A stretch of DNA of 64,000 bases from Pseudocercospora fijiensis CIRAD86 (lineage: Eukaryota > Ascomycota > Dothideomycetes > Mycosphaerellales > Mycosphaerellaceae), in contig NW_006921533.1 of assembly GCF_000340215.1 (NCBI RefSeq), positions 1,286,192-1,350,191 of the forward strand. The letters run 5' to 3'. The translations under genes were made by a program, and so were the position numbers. Shown here in pieces: positions 54,190 to 63,698 of this stretch. How positions within the stretch are numbered: position 1 is the first letter of the stretch; each line of letters begins with the position of its first letter. A model generated the notes under the pieces. That model made no database searches. It was not told the DNA's origin and saw only the letters and a list, made by a program, of their open reading frames with translations.

Positions 54190-55557
54190 TTACTGTTTGC
54201 GACATGCCATGCGCTTCCCGAGTTGTATAGCAGAGTCATGCCTCGCTGGAACGATTATTCCAACGGTGGCTAGATCTGTCCCTGCAGAATTGACGAATCC
54301 TAAATGTCGTCCATGCCAGCACTTTTTATTCCACCAGGGCTGAGTTCTCCATTCACGAATCTGGTTTTCCAAATGCTGAGTGCTGCGCTGAGATGCCCGA
54401 CCGTGCTCAGGCCGGAGCTCGTAGCCCTCGCTCCTCTTAAACTTGTCAATGATGGCCAGTAAGTGTGTTGGTAGAGACTTATCCTCGATAGAGTCCTGAA
54501 GCAGTTTGGTGCCTTTGGTGATTGCGTTGACCCTCTCTGCATCTGCAAACTCTGCTGAATTGAAGAGCTTGCCAATGCTCTTGACGCCTTCTTGCATCTC
54601 GTCCGACAAGCCAAGATCGTACTGATCGCGCTGGCTTGGTGTTGCGTTGATACCATATTCGGCGTCTGCCATGTCTTGTTGCAAGGCTTCGATGATTTGA
54701 GCATAGCTTCGGGCCTTCAACAGATCGGTATTCATGCCAGGTTCCGGCGAGGGAGTGTTCCCGACTTCGGAACGCAGGTCATTAGCCATTTGATCGCTGA
54801 TTCCCACAAACTTGATGGATAAACCATGGCCGAGTAACGAAAGCGGCCAGAGAGCCTTGCCCATGAGCTCTTCCGAGAGTTGAACGTCGGTTTGTTCCAC
54901 GACGACTTCTAGCGTTCGGAGTTGCTTCGATATGGTGAGAAAGTTGACCAGAGGCCAGAGATGCTGGCTCATGGTCCGGGAGACTATATTGCACATTCGT
55001 TCGTCGTCTTTAGCCTTGGGAGGGATGCGTATGCGATTGTGGAATGCAAGAGTGAGGCTGATGTGCTTGAAGCGAGCGACATGTGCTGTGTTCTCCATTC
55101 GAACAAAGTCAGGTTCGCGGAGTTGCTGCTCTCGGTTGTCTGCAGTGCTGACCGACAAGTTCCCGGTCTTGAAATTGCGGTGGACGTGTGTCAAATCGAG
55201 GTGATGATCGATTGAGATGCCGAGCTTGTACACGTTGTCGTTGTAAAGGATCGCACGCGCCTCAGAGTGCACCTGCTTTGACACTCGAAGAATCGCAGTC
55301 GATAACTTGCCGCTTCCGATCGTCAGCAGCTGCCGGTAAATCTGGTTTCTCATCTCTGCTGGGAGGTCGAGAAGTCGGAAGATCGTGTAGTCCGCCTGGA
55401 TCATCACGTTGGCATAGTATTCCTTGCTCTTTGACTTTGGTGGGTCATAGCCAAGGCGGGTTTTAATGGCTGCGCGCAGTTGCGGCACCGTGTACTTCCG
55501 ACTGTACTGAGCCGTGAGACGGCGGTGCCACATTTGTTTGGCGTCGAGGGTATCCAT
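54190..55557 (-). CDS. F-box-like protein of fungal type
   Basis: 455-aa intronless protein from ATG 55557. At about residues 59-80 it has FRLLDLPAEMRNQIYRQLL, then TAILRVSKQVHSEARAILY, the typical start of the large fungal family in which an F-box-like helix pair (LPxExRxxIY) precedes a variable region. The remainder is helical, without kelch, LRR or WD repeats, and ends basic. Such proteins may recruit substrates to SCF ubiquitin ligases, but many are uncharacterised. Function is inferred from the motif only. Confidence 0.82.
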   Translation of the reverse strand: MDTLDAKQMWHRRLTAQYSRKYTVPQLRAAIKTRLGYDPPKSKSKEYYANVMIQADYTIFRLLDLPAEMRNQIYRQLLTIGSGKLSTAILRVSKQVHSEARAILYNDNVYKLGISIDHHLDLTHVHRNFKTGNLSVSTADNREQQLREPDFVRMENTAHVARFKHISLTLAFHNRIRIPPKAKDDERMCNIVSRTMSQHLWPLVNFLTISKQLRTLEVVVEQTDVQLSEELMGKALWPLSLLGHGLSIKFVGISDQMANDLRSEVGNTPSPEPGMNTDLLKARSYAQIIEALQQDMADAEYGINATPSQRDQYDLGLSDEMQEGVKSIGKLFNSAEFADAERVNAITKGTKLLQDSIEDKSLPTHLLAIIDKFKRSEGYELRPEHGRASQRSTQHLENQIREWRTQPWWNKKCWHGRHLGFVNSAGTDLATVGIIVPARHDSAIQLGKRMACRKQ

Positions 55558-55948
55558 GGCTGCTAGCGGCGTTGTTTCTACTGCGCGCAGCCTTCTTCGC
55601 CAAAGCCCTCGAGTGCGCTATTGGTGTTTAATTGAGCTGCTGTAGCGTTGTGAGCGATATGATTGGGATGATTGCGCGACGTGCGTGCGTCGTGAATCGT
55701 TGATGTGCTGTCCGAGTATGGGAACGTCAAGTTGATGTCCTGTCCGAGTATGGGAACGTCAAGTTGATGTCGAGTAAGAAGTTTGGGAAGCCTTATATAG
55801 AAAAGCGACTCGTCCGTGCGCTGGTCCCGCGCTAGCATGTGCGCTTCACTTGCACAGACAAAAGTCCTCGACGCCTCATTCGCAACCTCGCGAGCTGAGG
55901 CAACAAGCTACGAACGAGCATACGAAGTTACGGCGACTAGCCCTTTCC
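55558..55948. other. intergenic: promoter of the F-box-like gene, 3' side of SDA1
   Basis: 391 bp, containing a 32-bp tandem duplication (55708-55771). Confidence 0.5.
55708..55771. repeat. 32-bp tandem duplication
   Basis: The 32-bp unit beginning CTGTCCGAGTATGGGAACGT occurs at 55708-55739 and again at 55740-55771 without a difference, about 150 bp upstream of the F-box-like start. Confidence 0.95.
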
Positions 55949-58207
55949 CTACTGATTTCCTCGCCTACCACCTCGCTTCTTGCGATCAACATGCGCCTTG
56001 AGAACCCTTCGATGCTCCACCAGACTCCTCTTACCCTTTCTCTTCGCCTTGCCCAGCGTCATGATCATGTTCTTCTTCCTCGCCTTCTCCTTGTTAGTCG
56101 TACTCTTGTGTTCGCTCTCCTTCTTTTCCTTCCGTCTTGCGGCGGTGGATCGGTGGTCATTCTCATGGGCCTCCTTTGCCATCGCCACTTTCTCTTCCTT
56201 TGTCGTCTTGTGGTTGAGCTTTGCCAAGCCCTCGATCTGCTCGGCGGTCACTTCATCATCTGCGTGACGTTGAGCATTCGTGAGCTGCTGTGCTTGCATC
56301 ATCTTCCGTCGCTTGGCCGTAGGTAGTGCTGCAGTGATGGCTGCACTCTGCCGTAGCTCCTTCAACTTCTCCAAATCTGCCGGTGTCAGGATATGTGTTG
56401 TAGCAAGTTTCGACAGGCGAGCCTCTTCACGTCTGATCGCCGCCTCCGGCTCGAGCGAGGCAGTATTGCGGCCTTCTGTTCGCACGTCGTCGTCTTGTGG
56501 AGCGTCCTCGATCTCCTTGTTTTCCGCTTTTTCAGCTTTCTTCTTCTGTGCCGGCTTCTCATCCTCAGAATCAGAGATATTGATATCCTCGCCGTCACTC
56601 TCCACATTGATCCAGCCGCCACTGCTTTCGCTGTCATCACTCTCTGCCTCCCACCTCCGCCATGCCTCTTCGTCCTCGTCCTCACCAATGCCTTGCTCTT
56701 CTCTCCACTTCTCAAGCAGCTCCAGACCTTCAATGCCGCCACCTTCGACCTCACCGAACCGCGCCGCTGCATTGGTGCCTGCTCGCAGGCCAAGTGCAGC
56801 ATCCCGACCTCGATCTCGCTTCTTGAGCATTTCTGCACCGACCTCACGGTATAATGATAACAGTCCTCTTGCTGCCATTTGTGTGCCCTTATCCTTGCTC
56901 TTTCGATACTGCACCAAGTCCTGAAGAAGTGTCTCCGTCATCGCAAGTGGTTGTCTCACGCAGACTTCACGAATGCCATTCAGACCCGCTGAGGCTACCT
57001 CTGCTGCGCTTGCCTCTGACACGAACTCATTAGCAATCTTCACGATAAGTGGCTCCAGCACATCCGGTGGGACCAAGCTGTGTGTGGCTGACGCTAACGA
57101 TGCTAGAAAGCTGGTCACACTGGGTTGCTTTGGCGTCAAGTACTTGAGGAAGTAGGAATAGAGCGGTATTAGTGTCAGCTTATGCAGACCGACCAGTCTC
57201 GAAGCCAGCTGTAGCACGTGTAGCTTCTGCTCGAGATTCAGTCGCACTTTCGGCTGGCTGGGCTGCAAATGCTGTTGAAAAAGCTTTTCGGCGAATCCTT
57301 GTGGGTCGTGCAGCAGATGTAGGGCGCTGAAGTTCAATGTCTGGGTTGTGTTCTTGCGTCGCTCCTTCCTCTTGACCTTTGCCTTGGCCGTTTTCAGCTC
57401 CTTCTCCCTCTTTGTGCTCTTCTTGTTGATGCCGACCTGGTGTCGCAACTTTGCCATATCGATATCGCTCTCATCGTCGCTGTCTTCCGCCGCCTCTTCT
57501 CGCTCTTGATCTGATCCTAAAAAGAACCGCACACCGCTTGTCACCACCTTCGCATCTTGACTGAGCGCTGCTGCTTCCATTACGCTGACCGCTTTTGCAT
57601 CTGTCCACACCGACCGCTTCCACAACTCCCTCGTAAGCTTGACGGCCCAGAGTCCCTTCGGTGATGCTGGGTCTGAAGCGATCAGATTGTAGCACAATGT
57701 CTGGACAGCCCGGTTGAGCTTGTGGTTCTTGGTCTTATTGTTCGATGTACGCAGATCTGACACGATCTTTTGAAAGAGCAAAGCTCGCAACGACTTGGAA
57801 GGTGTAGAAACAAGCAATGGCCATAATGTGTTCAGCAAAGTGATCGAGTCCATGATCTCTTTCTTACGCAGCAACACCAGGCTGCCTACGATCTTGTCGC
57901 GCAATTCGGCTTCGAGAGTGGCGTGGTGCAATTCGAGAAGGGATATCAAGTCTTGCGGGAAGTTCTTTGTTATGCTCGGATAGCAGTCGGAGACATGAGA
58001 TATGAAGTCGATCAAGTCACGCAGGCGGACTATGCCATTGTCGTCGGTAGTGGTGGGCGATTGCAAGAAAATCTGCAGCATAGACGTGTACTGCTCCCAC
58101 TGTCCCATAAAATCATCCTTGTATGAGCTCGCGTCGGACTTGATTTTGTGCTGCAAATTGGGCAAGTCGGCGTCGACCTTCTCCAAGGCCCCGATCTTGC
58201 GCTTCAT
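55949..58207 (-). CDS. SDA1: Sda1 ribosome-biogenesis protein
   Basis: 752 aa from ATG 58207 (MKRKIGALEKVDADLPNLQHKIKSDASSYKDDFMGQWEQY), the start that fits the family; the frame also has an ATG at 58285 adding 26 residues. Helical repeats carry Sda1 landmarks: LRDKIVGSLVLLRKKEIM, RALLFQKIVSDLRTSNNKTKNHKLNR, DPQGFAEKLFQQHL, TPKQPSVTSFLASLASATHSLVPPD, QMAARGLLSLYREVGAEML, GGWINVESDGEDI. The tail is very basic (GKAKRKGKRSLVEHRRVLKAHVDRKKRGGRRGN). Sda1 acts in the nucleolus and nucleus in maturation and export of pre-60S particles and is essential in yeast. The acidic and lysine-rich linkers are normal. Confidence 0.95.
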   Translation of the reverse strand: MKRKIGALEKVDADLPNLQHKIKSDASSYKDDFMGQWEQYTSMLQIFLQSPTTTDDNGIVRLRDLIDFISHVSDCYPSITKNFPQDLISLLELHHATLEAELRDKIVGSLVLLRKKEIMDSITLLNTLWPLLVSTPSKSLRALLFQKIVSDLRTSNNKTKNHKLNRAVQTLCYNLIASDPASPKGLWAVKLTRELWKRSVWTDAKAVSVMEAAALSQDAKVVTSGVRFFLGSDQEREEAAEDSDDESDIDMAKLRHQVGINKKSTKREKELKTAKAKVKRKERRKNTTQTLNFSALHLLHDPQGFAEKLFQQHLQPSQPKVRLNLEQKLHVLQLASRLVGLHKLTLIPLYSYFLKYLTPKQPSVTSFLASLASATHSLVPPDVLEPLIVKIANEFVSEASAAEVASAGLNGIREVCVRQPLAMTETLLQDLVQYRKSKDKGTQMAARGLLSLYREVGAEMLKKRDRGRDAALGLRAGTNAAARFGEVEGGGIEGLELLEKWREEQGIGEDEDEEAWRRWEAESDDSESSGGWINVESDGEDINISDSEDEKPAQKKKAEKAENKEIEDAPQDDDVRTEGRNTASLEPEAAIRREEARLSKLATTHILTPADLEKLKELRQSAAITAALPTAKRRKMMQAQQLTNAQRHADDEVTAEQIEGLAKLNHKTTKEEKVAMAKEAHENDHRSTAARRKEKKESEHKSTTNKEKARKKNMIMTLGKAKRKGKRSLVEHRRVLKAHVDRKKRGGRRGNQ

Positions 58208-58592
58208 CTTGGGCGAGGGGTGAATGCGGTGTGTACAGTGTACATTATTGTATCTTACTTTGTTAGGTTTGCCAGAGAATTTCATGCAGCTTGTATCTAA
58301 TCTAAGCTTTCGGCTAGATCCGTGGTATATTCAGGGTTCAGCCTGCGCTATGCTTCTGACAAGGCCCACCTGCTTCTTTCTGCATCTCCATCCACTTTTC
58401 TAATGATTATACCTAGCTCATGATGCGATGATTTACTACTCGCCCCTGTCGTAGGGCTGTGAATGAAGCCCTGCATTTCTTCAACCGATCACCCTGAAGC
58501 AGGACCTGCAAGAGACGGGTCTAGGAAGGCTTCCAATTGAAGCAGTACAGACCCATCGAGAGCCAGATAGAACTATCACCTGGCCAAGAGCC
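58208..58592. promoter_or_regulatory. divergent promoter SDA1 / PaxU-like gene
   Basis: 385 bp between the two starts (307 if SDA1 starts at 58285). Confidence 0.5.
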
Positions 58593-59513
58593 ATGCCGAA
58601 GCCTAGCGGTATTGAAGGCTTCAGGCCTCTCTCGGATTCCATCTCTGTATATCGACCAGAAGGAGCCACTGCACCAGGAAGAACACCAACCCTGATTGTC
58701 ATCTGCTCTTGGATGGCCGCGGCACCGAAGCACATTGCCAAATACACTGCGGGATATCAGAAGCTCTTTCCGTTCGCTACCATTCTCTTGATTCAATCTT
58801 CGATGATTGACATGACAGCTTCAGATGCCAAGATGGTGAAGCGTCTGGAAATGGCAAGGCATGTTATCGAGTTCGACGCCTTTGACGCCGACGGCGACAA
58901 GTCAGGTATCATCCACCTACATGCATTTAGCAACGGTGGCGGCACCGTAGCTACACATCTTGCTTTGAGCTTGTGGAACAGTCGAGATCGGAAGCCAACT
59001 AGAATCTGGAACAAAGTTGTCTTCGAATGCCTACCTGGACGACCCCGTGCTGAGCAAGCCGTTACAGCCATATCTTACTCTCTTCCTTCGAATTGGCTGG
59101 TTCGAATTGTTGGTCGTTTTCTTATTCGTGTTTACATATACTCTGGACTATTCCTGTGTTGGCTGCTACGACGAGAAGATATGCTCACACGAGAGCGAAG
59201 ACGACTCAACGCAATACCGTCCAACACGTCAGGTCGTGCAACGGCTCCAAAAACGGGACTTCTGAGAGGTCGCAGTCTCGATGACCGCGCCTTGTGGGAT
59301 CCAGCAGTGCCGAGACTGTACATGTATTCAAAGGCAGATCCCATTGTCAGCGCCATCGACTGTCACGATCATGCCGTTGAAGCTCGAAAAATAGGATTCA
59401 AGGAAGTCCATGAAGAGGTGTTCGAGAAGGCACCACATTGCGGACTTCCACGAGAAGATCCAGAGCGATATTGGGGTATCATTTCTGATTGGATGGCCAA
59501 TGCAGCACAATGA
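58593..59513 (+). CDS. PaxU/TMEM53-like (DUF829) alpha/beta-hydrolase-fold protein
   Basis: 306-aa intronless protein from ATG 58593. The layout fits DUF829: a beta-strand start TPTLIVICSWMAAAPKHIAKY (residues 31-51), a nucleophile-elbow-like HAFSNGGG (about 109-116), RLYMYSKADPIVSAIDCHDHAVEARKIGF with the Asp, and a late His in KAPHCGLPREDPERYW. The Ser-Asp-His set suggests a hydrolase. The family takes its name from PaxU of the paxilline cluster, but no such cluster is present here, so a role in indole-diterpenes should not be assumed. A hydrophobic stretch near 190-205 may associate with membranes. Confidence 0.9.
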   Translation: MPKPSGIEGFRPLSDSISVYRPEGATAPGRTPTLIVICSWMAAAPKHIAKYTAGYQKLFPFATILLIQSSMIDMTASDAKMVKRLEMARHVIEFDAFDADGDKSGIIHLHAFSNGGGTVATHLALSLWNSRDRKPTRIWNKVVFECLPGRPRAEQAVTAISYSLPSNWLVRIVGRFLIRVYIYSGLFLCWLLRREDMLTRERRRLNAIPSNTSGRATAPKTGLLRGRSLDDRALWDPAVPRLYMYSKADPIVSAIDCHDHAVEARKIGFKEVHEEVFEKAPHCGLPREDPERYWGIISDWMANAAQ

Positions 59514-59531
59514 TGGTCTACATTGACATGA

Positions 59532-60628
59532 TTAATGCTTGCAGGTATACCCCATCGCCTCTCTTCTCCTCTGCGCTCGACTCATTGGTCCCCGTGGCAG
59601 CAAATGAGCACCACTCAAATCTTCTTCAACAATCATCTCGCCATGCACAGCCCTCTTGCTCACGCTCTGCTTAGCAGCGATATCATCCAGCCACTTCGCC
59701 AGTCGATACCCCGCCTTCGCAACCTGGAGTTCAATGGTATCAATCACGCCATTGTAGTATTCCGGATACAAGTCATTGGAGTTCTCCAGAGCATAAGCAC
59801 CATTAGGCATGACTTTCGAGCATACAAATGTATTGGCGTCAGTGGCCCATTTCATCGCTGTGCCTTTCGGATCCGAAACGTCGAGACCTAAGATCCAGGA
59901 CGACTTCTGAGAAGAGTACGTTCCGGAGTCGATTGCTGAGATCAGATCATTGGCCCAGTCTGAGGCGTCCGACAGAGAGTAACCTCCACGAAGTTGTTCC
60001 GGCATGTTGGTATCCCATATATGATGGAGGTTCTGTAATATTGTCAGCTCAAGCACGAATGAGAAACCGAACCGGAGCTTACGGTATCTGTACCATTGAA
60101 TGTCACATCAACATCATTACCTCCAACCTCATACGCCTCATCATGCAACGGCTGAGTAATATCCCCAATGAAATGCACCAAAAACCTCAAAGCATAATTC
60201 ACCTCCGTGTCCGATAAACTCGTCGACTGTACCCGTGTCGTGTAATTGGCAATTGCACTGATCGAGCACCCGTTTTTACCACAATCTCGATCATAATCGA
60301 CACTACACGAGTTCGGCCTAATATTGCATAATCAGCTCGCAACTCACCCACTCTTCAGTGAGTTCTTATCTTACGGATTATCGTCGGCATCAATAAAATG
60401 GAACGGAGCAGAAAATTTCCCAGCAGCAGTATATCTGTAACTATCTGCCCAAGTCGCTACATTGGCGAGATAGTCTCTCGATGTGTCGCCAAGAATGCCT
60501 TGAGCCCAGGTCTTTGTGTGGGATTGGACGTAGTGGGAGGCTATGTACGCGATCGTTTCGTGGCCGAGGGAGCCCCAGGCATGTGTTGAGGGGATGCTCG
60601 TCAGAGCTAGCAGGATGAAGGAATACAT
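59532..60628 (-). CDS. secreted S1/P1-type zinc nuclease
   Basis: Three exons on minus: 60628-60375, 60317-60083 and 60032-59532; introns of 57 bp (GTAAGA..TAG) and 50 bp (GTAAGC..CAG). The product is 329 aa. The signal peptide ends at HA/W, so the mature chain begins with Trp18. Trp18, His23, Asp62 and His77 sit at exactly the spacing of the P1 nuclease zinc ligands (Trp1, His6, Asp45, His60). Later ligand motifs HFIGDITQPLH and NLHHIWD are present. Such enzymes cut single-stranded DNA and RNA and remove 3'-phosphates outside the cell, for phosphate or nucleotide scavenging. All ligands seen are intact. It is convergent with the PaxU-like gene, 18 bp between stops. Confidence 0.94.
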
Positions 60629-61400
60629 GCTTAGCAGATGTGGTTGGGGAAGGAATGGGAGACCATCAAGGTCAGCTTGGCAGTGCGGTCATCCTATTTA
60701 AATGCTGCGCGACTATCTCGCGGTCAGTTTTTGCTGCCTCATTGCTTGAGTGTAACAAGCTTATATGTTCCTTGAGCCGGCTTTACTGCCAACAGTGGAA
60801 GGTGAGATTAGATTCGGAAGAGTGATCGACATTCTGCAGCAGCCAATCGCGGAGCTCAATTGCTAGTGACGATGCAGTATCTCAGACGACAGTCGTGGAG
60901 CTTGAACTCTTCGTGGACTGCGTGCACCTGAAATGCATGATGATAGGATACTCCCAGTGTCCATGCGAACAGCAATTTGGAAATCCTGAGTCTTCGGTTG
61001 CTGCCAGAAATTATTGGCCCAAGATCTCGTCGTAGTCGCTCATAGGAAAGCGGCGGATCCTATGTTCGCAGTGCCTCACCGCAAACGGAGTATATGCCTA
61101 CAACTGTTGTAGGAGCCTCCGAACAGGCCATGTATCAGCGAACGCGTCAGCTCTGCGGAGAGAGCACATCTACGCGACTGGTATCGCAGAAAGAGCGGAT
61201 AGAGGCGTCAAAGATTGGAGTGACGGCCGCCATTTCCATGTGCTCCAAGACTCGGTCGAAACTCCCCTTACCAGCGATCTGAAGAGTCGAGTGAACGTGC
61301 GTAGAGCGTCTCAAAAATCACGAGACTGCACGCGTTGCAGAGTGATTCATCGGGAGAGCACGAACGTCCTGGCTCAGCGACGCCGTGCGGAATAGAAATC
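60629..61400. other. intergenic: nuclease promoter and MFAP1 3' side
   Basis: 772 bp without a supported gene. The only open frames are short (for example 61094-61282). Confidence 0.5.
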
Positions 61401-62594
61401 TCAGTCGTATCTTGGCCTCTTCTCCTCCCTACCACCTTCATCATCTCTCCGCCTCCGCTCACCAACAGGCGCCATATTGGCACCTGTTCTCTCAGCACCA
61501 CTCTTCTCATCCGGCCTGAATCTTTCATCAACCCCGTCGAAGTCCCTCTTCTTGCCCTCGAACCTTCCCCAGCTACCCGTGTCCTCACTCTTGAGATCCT
61601 TATATCGCGTCCGACCTTTCTTGCCTAGTCTCGTCGCGTCTCTAATCTTCATGTACTCCGGCAACACGCTTTTGTCGCTAGCCTCATCCACAAATCTCCT
61701 CCCAGCGACATCACGATTCAAGGCAGCCTTCACTTCCTCGTCTTGTTCCTCGCCATCTGTGCCAAAGAATGCTCCCTTATGGAAGTACTTCTGCATGTAA
61801 TTCATCTTGCCCTTGCCCTCCTGGTCTTCTTGCTGCTTTTCAAGGAACTCGCGATCCTCCTTCTCGCGCTCTTCAGCAGTCATGTTCCGTCGTCGCTCGA
61901 CCTCTTCTCGTTCGTGCTCCTTCGCGATCAGGGCTTGGCGATCTCGCTTCACGCGCTTGAGCTCGCGCAGTTTCCAGGCTGCGCGCTCTGCCTCTGGATC
62001 TGTGCCGTCTCGATCATCGACCTCGTCCACAGCATCGTCATCGTCCCAAAACTTCTTGCCTGCCGCTCTTGCAGCCTGTTCTCGCTCGATTTGTGCTTGT
62101 AGCAGCTCATCTGCCTTTTCCTTCCGTCTTCGTTCTTCCTCTTCCGCCTTCTGTTCCTCTGACACTGTCGGCGCAGTCTGTTGTGCTCGTTTCGATTTGG
62201 AGATAAATTTGGGCGCTAACATAGGTCGCTTAGGCTCGTCGTCCGAGCTACTGTCCTCTTCATCGGAGCTCTCCTCTTCCTCCGACCCACTGCCGTCTTG
62301 CTCGCCATCTGATGATTCCGACGCTGTCTCGAAACCTTCTAGATCTGGGGCTTTCGCTTCTGGGGCTTTTGGGACTGCTACTGCCGGTCTGGCATCAATC
62401 GCTAATTTCTTCGGAAATGACGAGAATTTAGGTGCTGCCTCTTTAGGTGCTGCTTGCTGTTCTTCTTCTTCCTCTTCTTCGTCCGAATCCTCTTCCGAGA
62501 CAGGATCTTCGCCGACCTGTTTTCCGGGAAAGTATCGCGCAGGTCGCACTGGCTGCTTGGTCAGGCTCCGACCTGTTTTGGACGGCGGTGGCAT
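61401..62594 (-). CDS. MFAP1-like spliceosome-associated protein
   Basis: 397-aa intronless protein from ATG 62594. The N-terminal half is disordered and acidic (Glu/Ser/Asp runs at about 37-45 and 95-118). A long charged helix rich in Glu, Arg and Lys follows. The diagnostic C-terminal block KGKMNYMQKYFHKGAFF (about 263-279) precedes RDATRLGKKGRTRYKDLKSEDTGSW. MFAP1 is a component of the spliceosomal B complex in the nucleus. It shares a 139-bp divergent promoter with the next gene. Confidence 0.92.
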   Translation of the reverse strand: MPPPSKTGRSLTKQPVRPARYFPGKQVGEDPVSEEDSDEEEEEEEQQAAPKEAAPKFSSFPKKLAIDARPAVAVPKAPEAKAPDLEGFETASESSDGEQDGSGSEEEESSDEEDSSSDDEPKRPMLAPKFISKSKRAQQTAPTVSEEQKAEEEERRRKEKADELLQAQIEREQAARAAGKKFWDDDDAVDEVDDRDGTDPEAERAAWKLRELKRVKRDRQALIAKEHEREEVERRRNMTAEEREKEDREFLEKQQEDQEGKGKMNYMQKYFHKGAFFGTDGEEQDEEVKAALNRDVAGRRFVDEASDKSVLPEYMKIRDATRLGKKGRTRYKDLKSEDTGSWGRFEGKKRDFDGVDERFRPDEKSGAERTGANMAPVGERRRRDDEGGREEKRPRYD

Positions 62595-62733
62595 TTTGAC
62601 GTATGTTGCTGTGAAGATAGAGGTGTTGTCGCAAAGTGCTCGAAGTCGGCATGTGAAAGTGCTTGGCAGTGTGATTCGTGGGGAAGATCTCAGACTTCAG
62701 ATTCAGCACAACTCATCGCAAATCACGTTCAAA
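62595..62733. promoter_or_regulatory. 139-bp bidirectional promoter
   Basis: The whole space between the ATG of the MFAP1-like gene (62594, minus) and the ATG at 62734 (plus). Both genes must share this short control region. Confidence 0.65.
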
Positions 62734-63698
62734 ATGCCTCACAAGCACAAGCGAAAACGCGATGGCGACGACAAGCAGTATGACATGATGCGATTCAGAC
62801 GTGCGGTTTTCGCTGACTTTCATCCAGTTTTGATCTCCCTCCGTCCAAAGTCGCAAAACCTCTGAACGCCTACGAAAAAATCGAAAAGAAGCACCACAAA
62901 GGTCCGAAACCCAAGGCACAGCTTCAGAAACCCCAAAAAAGTACGTCAGGAAGCTACAAGGGGGATGACACTCCGCGCGCATTCGCTCGTCTCATGGCGA
63001 TTCAGGGAGGTCAAAGGCAGCGATCTGGATTAGATGATGGAGCACGCAAGTCTAAGAAGAAATCGCGACAGACGGCAGGACAAGAGATAATGACCTCAGC
63101 TCCGCAGTCTGAAGGCACCGAAAAGCTCAAGATTCTGCCTGGTGAGCGTCTCAACGAGTTTGCAGCTCGCGTGAATCAAGCTCTCCCTGTGGGTGGCCTC
63201 TCGCGGAAAGGAAAGGCAGTCGAAGGCGAGAAACAGCGTCAGACCAAGACTGAGAAGCGGCTACATCGTATGTATGCTGAGTGGCGCGAGCAAGACGCGA
63301 AACGTAAAGAGCGGGAAGAAGAATTTCAGGAGGAGCAGGAAGAGCGCGACGAGGAGCTGCACACAGAGTATGGTGGCCAGTCCATGAATTTGGAGCCAGA
63401 AGGCAAAAAGGCGAGACGGAAGAGGATGCTGACTGAGGCTGGAGACAATGAAGACCCTTGGGCAGTGTTGAAGGCTAAGCGTGAGGCGCCCAAAGGCCTA
63501 CATGATGTGGTTCAAGCGCCGCCTGAGCTCAAGGTTGTGCCGAAGGAAAAGTTCAAGGTCCGGGATGGCGCCAAAATTGAAGTGGCAAATGTTCCGGGCA
63601 AGAGTGGCAGTCTGAAGAGGAGAGAAGAGCTGGGTGAGGCGCGAAAGGAGGTCATTGAGCGGTACAGAGCTATGATGAAGGGAAAGGGCGGTCTGTAA
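62734..63698 (+). CDS. Lys/Arg-rich conserved-looking fungal protein, possibly nucleolar
   Basis: Two exons, 62734-62777 and 62828-63698, around a 50-bp intron (GTATGA..CAG, branch-like GCTGAC), give 304 aa. It starts MPHKHKRKRDGDDKQ and continues HFDLPPSKVAKPLNAYEKIEKK, GDDTPRAFARLMAIQGG, RSGLDDGARKSKKKSR, then PGERLNEFAARVNQALPVGGL, a Glu/Arg-rich coiled-coil-like helix, DPWAVLKAKREAPKGLHDVVQAPP and a basic tail. The layout recalls the CCDC137-like family of nucleolar/chromatin proteins, on style only. The intron join is well supported because it fuses two otherwise broken frames. Function unknown. Confidence 0.85.

Noticed and set aside
61807..62865. 352-codon Ser-rich plus frame
   Set aside because: Antisense shadow of the Glu/Ser-rich MFAP1-like gene.
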